The position numbers and the translations under genes are program-made. A DNA stretch of 41,321 bases, taken from positions 1 to 41,321 of the forward strand of contig CAZOFA010000009.1 of NCBI GenBank assembly GCA_964578975.1, read 5' to 3'. This DNA comes from CAYRUP01 sp964578975. Its GTDB lineage: Bacteria; Pseudomonadota; Gammaproteobacteria; DSM-16500. Position 1 is the first letter of the stretch. Each line of letters starts with the position of its first letter. Shown here one piece after another: positions 25,376 to 34,595 of this stretch. The notes below the pieces were generated by a model, which made no database searches, was not told where the DNA came from, and saw only the letters and a program-made list of their open reading frames with translations.

Positions 25376-25462
25376 TAGAACACCTCACATTCAAATAAAT
25401 CGGCTACCATACATGAATTTATAGCAAAAGCATAGTATTATAAACATTAAATAGGATCGATT

Positions 25463-27559
25463 ATGCTGCGTTTTATCCCCAAGAAATTAAAACCTTCTGG
25501 CGTAACGTTACGCTTCAGTATTTTATCGATCTTCATCATTCTCTTTTTACTTTCGATGTTATCACTCATCTTACTGACGCATATTCGTTTTACCCAAAGC
25601 ATGACGACACTGGCATTTGATTTAATGGATAATGCATCTGCCTCTATTTTTCAGCAAATTTATGATGAAATAAAAGATGTCGAAGTGAAAAGTAATGCCA
25701 CGGCAGAACTGATTAAATCAGGCGTGATTAATCCGGAAGACAAACCCAAATTTGTGGCTTACACCGTCAACCTACTGCAACAAGAAATGGAAATATTCCC
25801 CATCGTGCAATCAATTATTTGGGGCGATGAGTTTGGCAATTTTATCATGGCAAATCGGCAAGATAATGGCAGTATTTATTCTGAAATTATCGATCGCGCC
25901 AGCACTCCTCCCACGCGAACATTTATCGATCGCGATATATTTGGCAACCTGATTCGTACCTCGCATTCAACTGATTTAAGTTATGATCCACGCTCACGTG
26001 TTTGGTATACCAGCGCAAAAAAATCCGGTAATGCAACCTGGCTTGATATTTATCCTTATGGTCTCACCGGTTTTTTAGGCACCAGCGTATCAACACCCGC
26101 TTATAATGCACAAAAACAATTAATCGGTGTGATTACCTTTAATGTTCGTCTCGATTATTTACTGCATTTAGTTGAAAACACGCATTTCAGTCAACATGGT
26201 TTGATTTATATTATCGATCAAGACGGAAAATTAGTTGCCTTTCCTGGCATTAGTCAACATAAAAATAAAACGTTAATGAGCATTCATGATTTACCGAATC
26301 AACGTTATGTTGTCGCAGCATTTCAGCATTACAAAAATACTGGCGAGAAAAAATTTCAACTTGAATATGACGATATTAAATATCTCGTGACGTATATTCC
26401 GTTATATAAATTTGGCAACAATAATTGGGTGATTGGCATGATCGCACCCGCCGATGACTTTATTGGTAGTGCGCGTAAAACACATCTAATTACGGTGTTA
26501 TTTAATATTATTATTTTGTTTGTGGGTGTTTTATTAGTCTCCAATCTCGTGACACATGTCGTCAATCCGCTGAAAAAAATTACACGCGAAATTAAACGGA
26601 TCAAAAATTTTGAACTTGAAGGAAACATTCGTGTTCAATCGCGCATTAAAGAAATTTCTTTTATCGCCGATGCACTTTACTCCATGAAAAAAGGTCTGCG
26701 CATCTTTCAGAAATATGTCCCCAGAACATTGGTACGTCAATTAATTGAATCAGGCGAAGATGTACGCGTCGGCGGCATTAAAAAACCACTCGTGATTTTA
26801 TTTTCTGACATCACAGATTTCACCCGCATTGCAGAGCAAGTCGAACCAGATCAATTGACACGACATATTTGTAAATATTTTGATGAATTAACACAAATCA
26901 TCTCCCTCAATCACGGCACCATTGATAAATATATCGGTGATGCCATCATGGCGTTCTGGGGCGCGCCACTCGCCGTCGAAGATCCAGCGGCGCACGCGGC
27001 TAAAGCTGCATTACGTTGTATGCGACGTTCCACTGAATTAAACCGACAGTGGCAAGCCACTCACAAACCTATTTTGTTCACTCGTTTTGGATTGCATTTG
27101 GGAGATGCCATCGTCGGTAATTTAGGTTCGCGAGAACGTTTGAACTATACGGCGATTGGTGATGCGATCAATGTTGCAAGTCGATTAGAAGGAATTAATA
27201 AAATTTATGGCACGCAAATTATTGTCAGCGATACCATTTATCAAAAAATAAAAAATCAATTTATTTTGCGTATTATTGATCGTGTCATTCTCAAAGGAAA
27301 AGATGAAGCGAGTAATATCTATGAACTCGTTGCAGAAGAACGCGAGCAAATTTATTATGATTTTGAAAATTACACCTCATTATTTGCAAAAGGATTTTTG
27401 AGTTATCAACAAGGAAAATGGAATGAAGCGGTGCAATATTTTACTGAGTGTACGTCGATCTATCATCAAGATACAGTAGCACCGGTTTTTATCAAACGCT
27501 GCTATGAATTTGAAATCCATCCACCCTCTCACTGGGACGGCACCTGGCGACTGACTTAA
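25463..27559 (+). CDS. dCache-HAMP class III adenylate cyclase (698 aa)
   Basis: Membrane segments at about residues 18-43 and 340-366 enclose a periplasmic double-Cache-like sensor (DPRSRVWYTSAKKSGNATWLDIY). A HAMP-like region (NPLKKITREIKRI) follows, then a class III cyclase domain (about 435-620). Metal ligands are Asp449 (LFSDITDF) and Asp493 (KYIGDAIMAFWG); Lys489 and Thr563 occupy base-selecting positions, which suits ATP; transition-state residues are Asn570 and Arg574. A TPR-like tail (FAKGFLSYQQGKWNEAVQYF) ends the protein. It should turn an extracellular small-molecule signal into cAMP. The ligand is unknown. Confidence 0.9.
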   Translation: MLRFIPKKLKPSGVTLRFSILSIFIILFLLSMLSLILLTHIRFTQSMTTLAFDLMDNASASIFQQIYDEIKDVEVKSNATAELIKSGVINPEDKPKFVAYTVNLLQQEMEIFPIVQSIIWGDEFGNFIMANRQDNGSIYSEIIDRASTPPTRTFIDRDIFGNLIRTSHSTDLSYDPRSRVWYTSAKKSGNATWLDIYPYGLTGFLGTSVSTPAYNAQKQLIGVITFNVRLDYLLHLVENTHFSQHGLIYIIDQDGKLVAFPGISQHKNKTLMSIHDLPNQRYVVAAFQHYKNTGEKKFQLEYDDIKYLVTYIPLYKFGNNNWVIGMIAPADDFIGSARKTHLITVLFNIIILFVGVLLVSNLVTHVVNPLKKITREIKRIKNFELEGNIRVQSRIKEISFIADALYSMKKGLRIFQKYVPRTLVRQLIESGEDVRVGGIKKPLVILFSDITDFTRIAEQVEPDQLTRHICKYFDELTQIISLNHGTIDKYIGDAIMAFWGAPLAVEDPAAHAAKAALRCMRRSTELNRQWQATHKPILFTRFGLHLGDAIVGNLGSRERLNYTAIGDAINVASRLEGINKIYGTQIIVSDTIYQKIKNQFILRIIDRVILKGKDEASNIYELVAEEREQIYYDFENYTSLFAKGFLSYQQGKWNEAVQYFTECTSIYHQDTVAPVFIKRCYEFEIHPPSHWDGTWRLT

Positions 27560-27602
27560 TTTTCAATAAGTTGCAGTGTGCGACCTGACCTACATGGGTT
27601 AA

Positions 27603-27611
27603 TGTTATAAT
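27603..27611 (+). promoter_or_regulatory. Extended -10 promoter (TGTTATAAT)
   Basis: TGTTATAAT lies 54 nt before the Cys-rich peptide gene; a weak CTGACC-type -35 is about 16 nt upstream. Confidence 0.5.
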
Positions 27612-27664
27612 CTAATCTGTAAGTTTTTATTGAAAATACCTTCAATTTAACAAAGGGATTGGAT

Positions 27665-27916
27665 ATGAAAACCATATTTCTTATCTTCATCGGCTTCATC
27701 GGAATCACACTCAGTCAAATCACTTTCGCACAATGCTCAACCTGTTACGTGCAACGTACTTGCCAAACGCGAACCTGCGCGATGGTAGACAACAGTTGTG
27801 GTTTAAATAATAATTGTACCTGCACCGATCCAACATGTTTCAGAAATAATTCATGTTTAGATTGTCGCACCTGTTGTGAAGTGTTTGGTAATGTTGGACA
27901 GTATAGACCTCGATAA
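27665..27916 (+). CDS. Exported Cys-rich small protein (83 aa)
   Basis: A signal peptide (FLIFIGFIGITLSQITFAQ) precedes a mature part of about 60 residues with twelve Cys, mainly in C-x2-C, C-x4-C and CC arrangements. It is probably disulfide-bonded or metal-binding. The ATG at 27665 follows AAGGGA; a TTG two codons upstream is less likely. A lipoprotein gene begins 8 nt after its stop, so the two form an operon. No family was recognised. Confidence 0.7.
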   Translation: MKTIFLIFIGFIGITLSQITFAQCSTCYVQRTCQTRTCAMVDNSCGLNNNCTCTDPTCFRNNSCLDCRTCCEVFGNVGQYRPR

Positions 27917-27924
27917 GGAGTGTA

Positions 27925-28083
27925 ATGATGAAGAAAATCATAGCAAGCGCTGTGCTTGCTTTTGTTGCGACTGCGATGTTGACGATAACGGGATGCAATA
28001 CAGCAAAAGGATTTGGTCAAGATTTACAGGCCGGTGGACAAAAAATTGAAAAAGCTGCGAATGAAAGTCAGTCAGAAAAATAA
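27925..28083 (+). CDS. Entericidin-like lipoprotein (52 aa)
   Basis: A short gene with a signal peptide, lipobox ITGC, and the entericidin A/B pattern CNTAKGFGQDLQAGGQKIEKAA. Entericidins are small inner- or outer-membrane lipoproteins linked in E. coli to stationary-phase lysis control. AAGGAG precedes two adjacent ATGs (27925, 27928). It follows the Cys-rich gene by 8 nt and ends before a strong hairpin at 28095-28119. Confidence 0.85.
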   Translation: MMKKIIASAVLAFVATAMLTITGCNTAKGFGQDLQAGGQKIEKAANESQSEK

Positions 28084-28094
28084 ATCTCAGTGAT

Positions 28095-28119
28095 GTCATC
28101 CCCGCCCTCGCGGGGTGAC
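28095..28119. terminator. Hairpin after the entericidin-like gene
   Basis: GTCATCCCCGC (28095-28105) pairs with GCGGGGTGAC (28110-28119) with a short loop; GC-rich stem 11 nt after the stop. No long T-run follows, so it may also be a dispersed repeat. Confidence 0.5.
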
Positions 28120-28171
28120 AGAATTCTTGGGGAATAACAGTTCTCCATAACAGTCGGGTAAATAGGGTTTT

Positions 28172-29290
28172 ATGCCTAATCTTATTTTCCATCCATCGAC
28201 ACCACTCACCCTCGGCATGGAACTTGAGTTGCAATTAATTGATCCTAATACGCGTCAATTGATTGCCAGAGCCAAAGATTTAATTCGCAATATTCAAGAC
28301 AGCAAATTTCAACAACAAATTAAACCTGAAGTCACGCAAGGTATGATCGAGTTAAATTCTTTGGTGCATAAAACACCGCATGCGTTATTAGATGATTTAT
28401 TTCGGATTGGCACTTTTCTACAAAAACAAAGTAAACAACTCAATATTCAAATTTGCGGCGGTGGCGCGCATCCATTGCAAAAATGGCATGAAAATAAAAT
28501 TTTCCCCATCCGGCGTTTTAAAAATCTTTACTGGCAATATCGTTATCTTTCAAAAAATTTTACTATTTTTGCTTTGCATTTGCATATTGGTTGTCAAAAT
28601 GGTGACAATGCGCTGTATCTAACTCATTTGCTTTCACGTTATGTCCCACAATTTATTGCACTCAGCGGTTCTTCGCCTTTTTATCAAGGCATTGATACGG
28701 GGTTTACGTCGTCACGTTTGAATATTGTCGGCGGATTTCCTACCAGTGGTCATATTCCATTTTTAACGGATTGGCGTGAATTTTCCGAATTTTATTTTAA
28801 ATTAAAAAAAATTAATGTCATTCGTAGCATGAAAGATATTTATTGGGATATACGACCCAAACCCACATTTGGCACCGTTGAAATTCGTATTTTTGACATG
28901 CCACTCACGTTGCATCATGCAGTGACTCTTGCCGCTTACGTGCAGACCCTCACACATTTTTTATGGGACAACCGCTTGCCCATGATTAAAGATCTTTACA
29001 CAGTCTACCCATACAATCGTTTCCAAGCATGTCGTTTCGGTTTTGATGGAAAATTTATTGATCCCTACACATTAAAATCACGTAGCATACAAGACGATAT
29101 TTTATTGACAATCGAACAATTGAAACCAAGCGCACACGAATTAAATAACACCCGCTATTTAAAAACCATTAAATCTTTAACAACCAAAAAACTAAATGAT
29201 TCCGCCCGCCTCAAAAAAATATGGACGAAAACAAATTCGTTTGAAAAAACCATTCGTGAGCAATGTCGTTTGTGGCAAGAGCAGTTTTAA
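28172..29290 (+). CDS. ybdK: YbdK-type carboxylate-amine ligase (GCS2 family)
   Basis: A 372-residue protein of the glutamate-cysteine ligase type 2 family, the same length as E. coli YbdK. It begins near LTLGMELELQLID (acidic metal-binding residues), and has HLHIGCQNGD, SGSSPFYQGIDTGFTSSR and KPTFGTVEIRIFD. YbdK has weak glutamate-cysteine ligase activity; the physiological reaction is unsettled. It may be followed on the same strand by the cupin and a small unknown gene (84-nt gap). Confidence 0.88.
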   Translation: MPNLIFHPSTPLTLGMELELQLIDPNTRQLIARAKDLIRNIQDSKFQQQIKPEVTQGMIELNSLVHKTPHALLDDLFRIGTFLQKQSKQLNIQICGGGAHPLQKWHENKIFPIRRFKNLYWQYRYLSKNFTIFALHLHIGCQNGDNALYLTHLLSRYVPQFIALSGSSPFYQGIDTGFTSSRLNIVGGFPTSGHIPFLTDWREFSEFYFKLKKINVIRSMKDIYWDIRPKPTFGTVEIRIFDMPLTLHHAVTLAAYVQTLTHFLWDNRLPMIKDLYTVYPYNRFQACRFGFDGKFIDPYTLKSRSIQDDILLTIEQLKPSAHELNNTRYLKTIKSLTTKKLNDSARLKKIWTKTNSFEKTIREQCRLWQEQF

Positions 29291-29374
29291 ACATCAATCG
29301 TCAATGACGAGTAGTGACAACTCCAGCTAAATTGATTTATCATTCTCGCGGAAAATCACAAACGGAAGTTATTT

Positions 29375-29716
29375 ATGAAAATTTCTCTCAAACATCAAAC
29401 AACGAAAAAAAATAATAGCGCTGCGTGCGCCGTCACGGAATATCATTTAAACCACGACTTGCTCGATGCAGCCATTGCAACGATTGAAGGTCGGTATCCT
29501 GATCAACGTCGCGTGACCAATCAACAATGCAATGAACTCGCATTTGTCATGGAAGGCGAAGGTAAAGTTGTCATTAATCAACAAGAATATCTACTTTCCT
29601 CAGGCGACATTGTCTTGATTGAAAAAGGTGAAAAATATTATTGGGAAGGAAAAATGAAATTGTTTCTTTCCTGCAGTCCAGCATGGAATATAGAACAACA
29701 TCAAGCTGTTGATTAA
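29375..29716 (+). CDS. Cupin-domain protein (113 aa)
   Basis: One cupin fold: motif 1 around ELAFVMEGEGKVVIN and motif 2 around SGDIVLIEKGEKYYWEG. The usual HxH metal ligands of motif 1 are not present, so metal binding is doubtful. GGAAG lies 7 nt before the ATG. It sits between YbdK-like and a small unknown gene on the same strand. Confidence 0.75.
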   Translation: MKISLKHQTTKKNNSAACAVTEYHLNHDLLDAAIATIEGRYPDQRRVTNQQCNELAFVMEGEGKVVINQQEYLLSSGDIVLIEKGEKYYWEGKMKLFLSCSPAWNIEQHQAVD

Positions 29717-29737
29717 CTCAATGTGGAGTAACATGTC

Positions 29738-30028
29738 ATGAAATTTCTCACACCGAAAGGGAATGTATTAGAAATACCTGATGCAGAATTAGGGGATGAA
29801 CGCGCGGTCAAAATGTTTAAATTGGCCGCAACACATTCAACCGATGGTATCATTGGTTATATGGATGAAAACGGCCTTGTCAGTTTACAAATCGCTTCAA
29901 AAAACTCGGATAGTTCTGGTTATTGGCAATCGCCAGGTACACATGCATGTGCAAATGTTCTTACAAAACTGAAAGCGCATGATGCTGCACTCGCAAAAGA
30001 ACCAACCAACGCACATAAACCAGGTTAA
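29738..30028 (+). CDS. Unknown small protein (96 aa)
   Basis: No family was recognised. The N-terminal half has a short beta motif (MKFLTPKGNVLEIPDAELGD), the middle reads HSTDGIIGYMDENGLVSLQIA, with a conserved-looking SGYWQSPGTHACANVL. It is soluble. GGAG precedes the ATG. It follows the cupin by 21 nt and ends before a hairpin shared with the convergent efflux operon. Confidence 0.6.
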   Translation: MKFLTPKGNVLEIPDAELGDERAVKMFKLAATHSTDGIIGYMDENGLVSLQIASKNSDSSGYWQSPGTHACANVLTKLKAHDAALAKEPTNAHKPG

Positions 30029-30046
30029 TTTAATCCACCGGTGTCA

Positions 30047-30069
30047 TGCCAGCACGCTTCAAGCTGGCA
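30047..30069. terminator. Hairpin between convergent transcription units
   Basis: TGCCAGC (30047-30053) pairs with GCTGGCA (30063-30069), 9-nt loop, between the 96-aa gene and the outer-membrane factor gene. It may terminate both units. Confidence 0.45.
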
Positions 30070-30078
30070 CCCAGTGCC

Positions 30079-31533
30079 TTAGCACAATCCCGCAAATCCA
30101 CCGCCCATAGCTTTAATCAACCCAACGGTCGACACCATACGTTGCCCTGTCACATCTGCCGCTGCTTTTTCTGCCGTATATGCCGCATTCTGCGCCGTGA
30201 TCACATCCGAATAAGCAACCGTCCCTGCTTTGTATTGATTCAACATCAATTGCAATGCAAGTCGCGCATCGGCGGCTGCTTTGTTTTGCACGACAGATTG
30301 TCTTTTTAAATAATTCAACGACACTAAATTATCTTCAACATCTTGAAACGCCGCCAACACAGTTTGACGATACGTTGCAACAGTCGCTTGATAATTCGCA
30401 CGCGCAGCCGCCGTCGTCGCTTGACGTAAACCACCATCCAAAATTGTTTCCGCCAACTGCGCCCCGATCGACCAATTGATTAACGGAAATGAAAACCAAT
30501 GCGCATAATCTTTTTGTTGTTCACTGGCCGTGCCCGTTAAAGTTACCGTGGGAAAATACGCTGCAATTGCAATACCAATTTGCGCATTCGCCGCTTTTGC
30601 TAAACGCTCTGCATTCGCCACATCCGGTCGACGCTCAAGCAATTGCGATGGCACACTCACTGGAATGGCAGGTGGAGTTTTGGTGAGTGGTATTTCAGAC
30701 AAAGAAAAATCCGCGGGCGCGACCCCTAACAAAACTGCGATCGCATGTTCGAATTGCGCGCGTGCAATGTGATTATTGATGGCGGCGGCGCGCGCGTTAT
30801 CTAATTGCGTATCAGCTTGCACGACATCGGATAAGGTTGCGACCCCGGAATGATAACGATTTTTTGTTAATTTTAATGCTTGCGTGTATTCAGTGACGGT
30901 GTCATTTAAAATGCGTTGATCTCGATCGAGTGCGCGCAATTGAAAATACGTTTGCGCCAATGTCGCTTGCATGGAAAGTTGTACTGCCGCGAGTTGTGCC
31001 GCACTCGCATCTGCATTCGCTTGACCCGCTTCAATCGTACGACGCACACTGCCCCAAATATCCGGTTCCCAGGCTGCATCGAGAATCCAGGAATGATTCG
31101 TAAAGATATTCGCTGCAGTACTTGTTCCAGTGGTTGCAACACCGGTTGAGGTAGAACTCACAAACGAAGTCGAACCATTTCCTTGTTTTTGTCGTGCGAG
31201 CGAAACCGTGGCGCCCAACGTCGGATAAAGATTCGCACGTGCTGCATCTAACAATGCACGAGCTTGGCAATATTGCGCTTCTGCATTTGCAATATTTTGA
31301 TTTGACACAAGCACTTTATTTTCCAGCATATTTAATTTCGTATCATGAAAGACTGTCCACCATTGTCCACGATTCATCGTGTCACGCGGTGAAGCCATTT
31401 TCCAATGCTTGGGAACTTCTTTATAACGCGCAGGCACATCGATGCACGGTCGCACATAATTCGGTCCCACCATGCAGGCGGAGAGCATGCAGGAAAGCAT
31501 TAACCAAATTATTTTTTTCTGTAATGGTTGCAT
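30079..31533 (-). CDS. NodT/OprM-type outer-membrane efflux lipoprotein
   Basis: A 484-residue TolC-like outer-membrane channel of the NodT lipoprotein family. It has a signal peptide with lipobox LSAC at about residue 20 and the family start CMVGPNYVRP. Two repeated helical blocks follow (TYRQTVLAAFQDVEDNL near the end matches the second). ATG at 31533 overlaps the RND gene's TAA by 1 nt (TAATG), so translation is coupled; an upstream in-frame ATG at 31572 would overlap more and is unlikely. It completes the tripartite pump encoded upstream. Confidence 0.92.
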   Translation of the reverse strand: MQPLQKKIIWLMLSCMLSACMVGPNYVRPCIDVPARYKEVPKHWKMASPRDTMNRGQWWTVFHDTKLNMLENKVLVSNQNIANAEAQYCQARALLDAARANLYPTLGATVSLARQKQGNGSTSFVSSTSTGVATTGTSTAANIFTNHSWILDAAWEPDIWGSVRRTIEAGQANADASAAQLAAVQLSMQATLAQTYFQLRALDRDQRILNDTVTEYTQALKLTKNRYHSGVATLSDVVQADTQLDNARAAAINNHIARAQFEHAIAVLLGVAPADFSLSEIPLTKTPPAIPVSVPSQLLERRPDVANAERLAKAANAQIGIAIAAYFPTVTLTGTASEQQKDYAHWFSFPLINWSIGAQLAETILDGGLRQATTAAARANYQATVATYRQTVLAAFQDVEDNLVSLNYLKRQSVVQNKAAADARLALQLMLNQYKAGTVAYSDVITAQNAAYTAEKAAADVTGQRMVSTVGLIKAMGGGFAGLC

Positions 31534-34500
31534 TAATTTGTCCTCAGTCTTCGGCGCAAACTCATCTTCCAATTTTCACTTAACCGTTCCAACGCAAGAT
31601 AAATCACGGGCGTGGTGTAGAGCGTCATCATTTGACTGACAATCAAACCACCGATGATGGCAATGCCGAGCGGTTGACGAAATTCAGCGCCCACCCCAAA
31701 TCCCACCGCCAATGGAATTGCACCAAACATTGCGGCAACCGTTGTCATCATGATCGGTCGAAAGCGCAACAATGCCGCTTGATAAATGGCATCATACGAT
31801 GACATGTTTTGCGTTTTTTTCATTTCCAACGCGAAATCAATCATCATAATTGCATTTTTCTTTACAATACCAATCAACAAAATAATTCCGATCAACGCAA
31901 TAATACTGAAATCAATGCCCGTTAAAATCAACGCTAATAATGCACCGACACCAGCGGAGGGCAAGGTCGATAAAATGGTGATGGGATGCAGTAAATTTTC
32001 ATAAAGCATACCGAGGACAATGTAAACCGCAATCAGTGCCGCCAAAATTAATATTGGCTCATCTCGGAGAGACGATTGAAATGCTTGCGCAACACCTTTG
32101 AATGAACCATTGATGGAAGCCGGCAAATGCATGTCATTAATCGCGCTTTGCACACTATCCACCGCATCACCGAGCGCCTCACCCGGTAACAAATTAAAAG
32201 ATAAAGTAGCAGACGGTGCTTGGCCTTGATGATTCACAGCGAGCAAAGAAGATTCCGGATTAAATTTTGCAAACACCGATAAAGGAACTTGGTTGTGCGT
32301 GGGTGATTGCACATAAATATCATTGAGTGTGGTGGGAAACTGCCAATAACGTGGCGCCACTTCCATGATGACATGATATTGATTTAATGCTTGATACATG
32401 GTTGATACCTGACTTTGACCAAATGCATTATACAACGCGCTGTCAATTTGCGCGGAGGTAATGCCAAAGCGCGCCGCTTGATCACGATCTACATCCACAA
32501 AAATTTGCAATCCATGATCACGTTGATCATTGTTCACATCCGCAATGCCAGGCAATTTTGCCAGATACTCTGAAACACGTGGCATCCATTTGTTTAACAA
32601 ACTTAAATTATCTGCTGACAATGTATATTGAAATTGCGCACCCCCGCCTCGTCCGCCAATCACAATATCTTGCGCGGATTGCATAAAAAGATTGGCACCT
32701 TTGACCACCGCCAATTTATCGCGTAAGCGATTAATCACCTCATCCGCGGTGACGTTGCGTTCATTCATCGGTTTCAATGTCAAAAACATTGAACCCGCAT
32801 TGGTGACATTTCCGCCGACATAACCCACGACGTTTTGCACCGCAGGATCTTGTTTGACAATATCCACATATTGCTCGAGTTTTTGTTTCATCGCGGTAAA
32901 AGAAATATTTTGTGCGGCTTGAATTGACGCCGTAATTCGTCCCGTGTCTTGCTGCGGAAAAAATCCTTTAGGCACTACAATAAATAAAATTACATTTAAT
33001 AAAACAGCGCCGAGTGTGGCAAGCAACATCATTCCCGAATGCTTGAGCGACCACTGCAACGATTTTTCATAAAAATCATGCATGCGTGTTAAAAATTTTA
33101 TTTTCTTTTCTTTTTTCTCGACACTCAACAGTTGCGCACACATCATCGGCGTGACCGTTAAAGAAATAATTAACGACATAATAATCGCGACTGATAATGT
33201 CACGGCGAATTCACGCAAAAAACGTCCGACAATTCCGCCCATTAATAAAATCGGAATAAAGACGGCGATTAACGATAAACTCATCGCCAGCACAGTAAAT
33301 CCCACTTCTTTTGCACCGATTAATGCCGCGTGCAAGGGTTTTTTTCCCATTTCCAGATGACGCGTAACGTTTTCCAACACGACGACTGCATCATCCACCA
33401 CAAATCCAGTTGAAATGGTTAACGCCATCAGCGACAAATTATCCAGACTATAATTCAGCAAACGCATCACGCCAAAAGTTCCCAGCAATGATAAGGGTAC
33501 CGCAATACCAGGAATAATCATGGCGCGAAAACTTCCCAGAAAAAAATATGTCACGACAATCACTAACATCATGGCGATCATCAATGTTAATTCCACATCA
33601 TGCAGTGAAGCACGAATCGTGGTGGTGCGATCCATTTCGACCGCTAAATTCATATTGGCCGGAATCGACGCTTTCAGTTCTGGGAGAATCGCATGCACAT
33701 GATCAATCGTTTTAATCACATTCGCGCCGGGTTGTTTGAAAATCATCATGACGATAGATGGTTTCCCATTTTGCAATCCTGCATTACGCAAATCTTCGAC
33801 CGAATCTGTCACGTCACTCACATCTTGCAAACGCACTGCATTGTTATTTTGATAGGCAATAATTAATGGTCGATATTGATAGGCTTTATAAATTTGATCA
33901 TTGGTGGCAATTTCAGAAGTGAGCTTGCCTTGTGAGAGTTGTCCTTTGGCTAAATTTGCATTCGCGGCTGCAAGCGCTGTTCTCACTTGCGTTAAACTAA
34001 TTCCATAATGATTGAGCGCCGTTGGATTTAATTCCACACGCACCGCAGGAAGCGATCCGCCACCGACGCTCACTTGTCCCACACCATCCAGTTGCGATAA
34101 TTTTTGTTGCAAAAATGTGGAAGCGACATCATACATTTGACCGGATGTATAAGTATCCGATGTGAGCGCAAGAATCATAATCGGTGCATCCGCAGGATTT
34201 ACTTTTCGATACGTTGGATGATTCGGTAAATTAAGCGGTAGTTGACTTAATGAGGCATTTATCGCAGCTTGCACATCGCGTGCCGCGCCATCAATATCAC
34301 GCGACAAATCAAATTGCACGATCACTCGCGTTGAACCTAAACTGCTGGATGATGTCATTTCGCTTATTCCGGCGATACGACCCAATTGTCGCTCAAGCGG
34401 AGTTGCAACGGCTGTTGCCATCACTTCAGGACTAGCACCGGGTAATGATGCTTGCACACTCACTGTGGGAAATTCAATTTGCGGTAGTGGTGCGACGGGC

Positions 34501-34595
34501 AATAAATTAAATGCCATCGCACCCGCCAGCGCTAAACCAATCGCAAGTAATGTGGTACCGATGGGGCGATTGATAAAAAATGCTGAGAAATTCAT
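31533..34595 (-). CDS. mdtC: RND efflux transporter, MdtC-like
   Basis: A 1020-residue inner-membrane RND pump (E. coli MdtC 1025) with 12 membrane segments, two periplasmic porter domains and the proton-relay Asp401-Asp402 in TGFVVDDAVVVLENV. It starts with MNFSAFFINRPIGTTLLAIG. MdtB and MdtC form a hetero-oligomer that exports bile salts and other drugs. The start overlaps mdtB's stop by 4 nt. Confidence 0.93.
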   Translation of the reverse strand: MNFSAFFINRPIGTTLLAIGLALAGAMAFNLLPVAPLPQIEFPTVSVQASLPGASPEVMATAVATPLERQLGRIAGISEMTSSSSLGSTRVIVQFDLSRDIDGAARDVQAAINASLSQLPLNLPNHPTYRKVNPADAPIMILALTSDTYTSGQMYDVASTFLQQKLSQLDGVGQVSVGGGSLPAVRVELNPTALNHYGISLTQVRTALAAANANLAKGQLSQGKLTSEIATNDQIYKAYQYRPLIIAYQNNNAVRLQDVSDVTDSVEDLRNAGLQNGKPSIVMMIFKQPGANVIKTIDHVHAILPELKASIPANMNLAVEMDRTTTIRASLHDVELTLMIAMMLVIVVTYFFLGSFRAMIIPGIAVPLSLLGTFGVMRLLNYSLDNLSLMALTISTGFVVDDAVVVLENVTRHLEMGKKPLHAALIGAKEVGFTVLAMSLSLIAVFIPILLMGGIVGRFLREFAVTLSVAIIMSLIISLTVTPMMCAQLLSVEKKEKKIKFLTRMHDFYEKSLQWSLKHSGMMLLATLGAVLLNVILFIVVPKGFFPQQDTGRITASIQAAQNISFTAMKQKLEQYVDIVKQDPAVQNVVGYVGGNVTNAGSMFLTLKPMNERNVTADEVINRLRDKLAVVKGANLFMQSAQDIVIGGRGGGAQFQYTLSADNLSLLNKWMPRVSEYLAKLPGIADVNNDQRDHGLQIFVDVDRDQAARFGITSAQIDSALYNAFGQSQVSTMYQALNQYHVIMEVAPRYWQFPTTLNDIYVQSPTHNQVPLSVFAKFNPESSLLAVNHQGQAPSATLSFNLLPGEALGDAVDSVQSAINDMHLPASINGSFKGVAQAFQSSLRDEPILILAALIAVYIVLGMLYENLLHPITILSTLPSAGVGALLALILTGIDFSIIALIGIILLIGIVKKNAIMMIDFALEMKKTQNMSSYDAIYQAALLRFRPIMMTTVAAMFGAIPLAVGFGVGAEFRQPLGIAIIGGLIVSQMMTLYTTPVIYLALERLSENWKMSLRRRLRTN

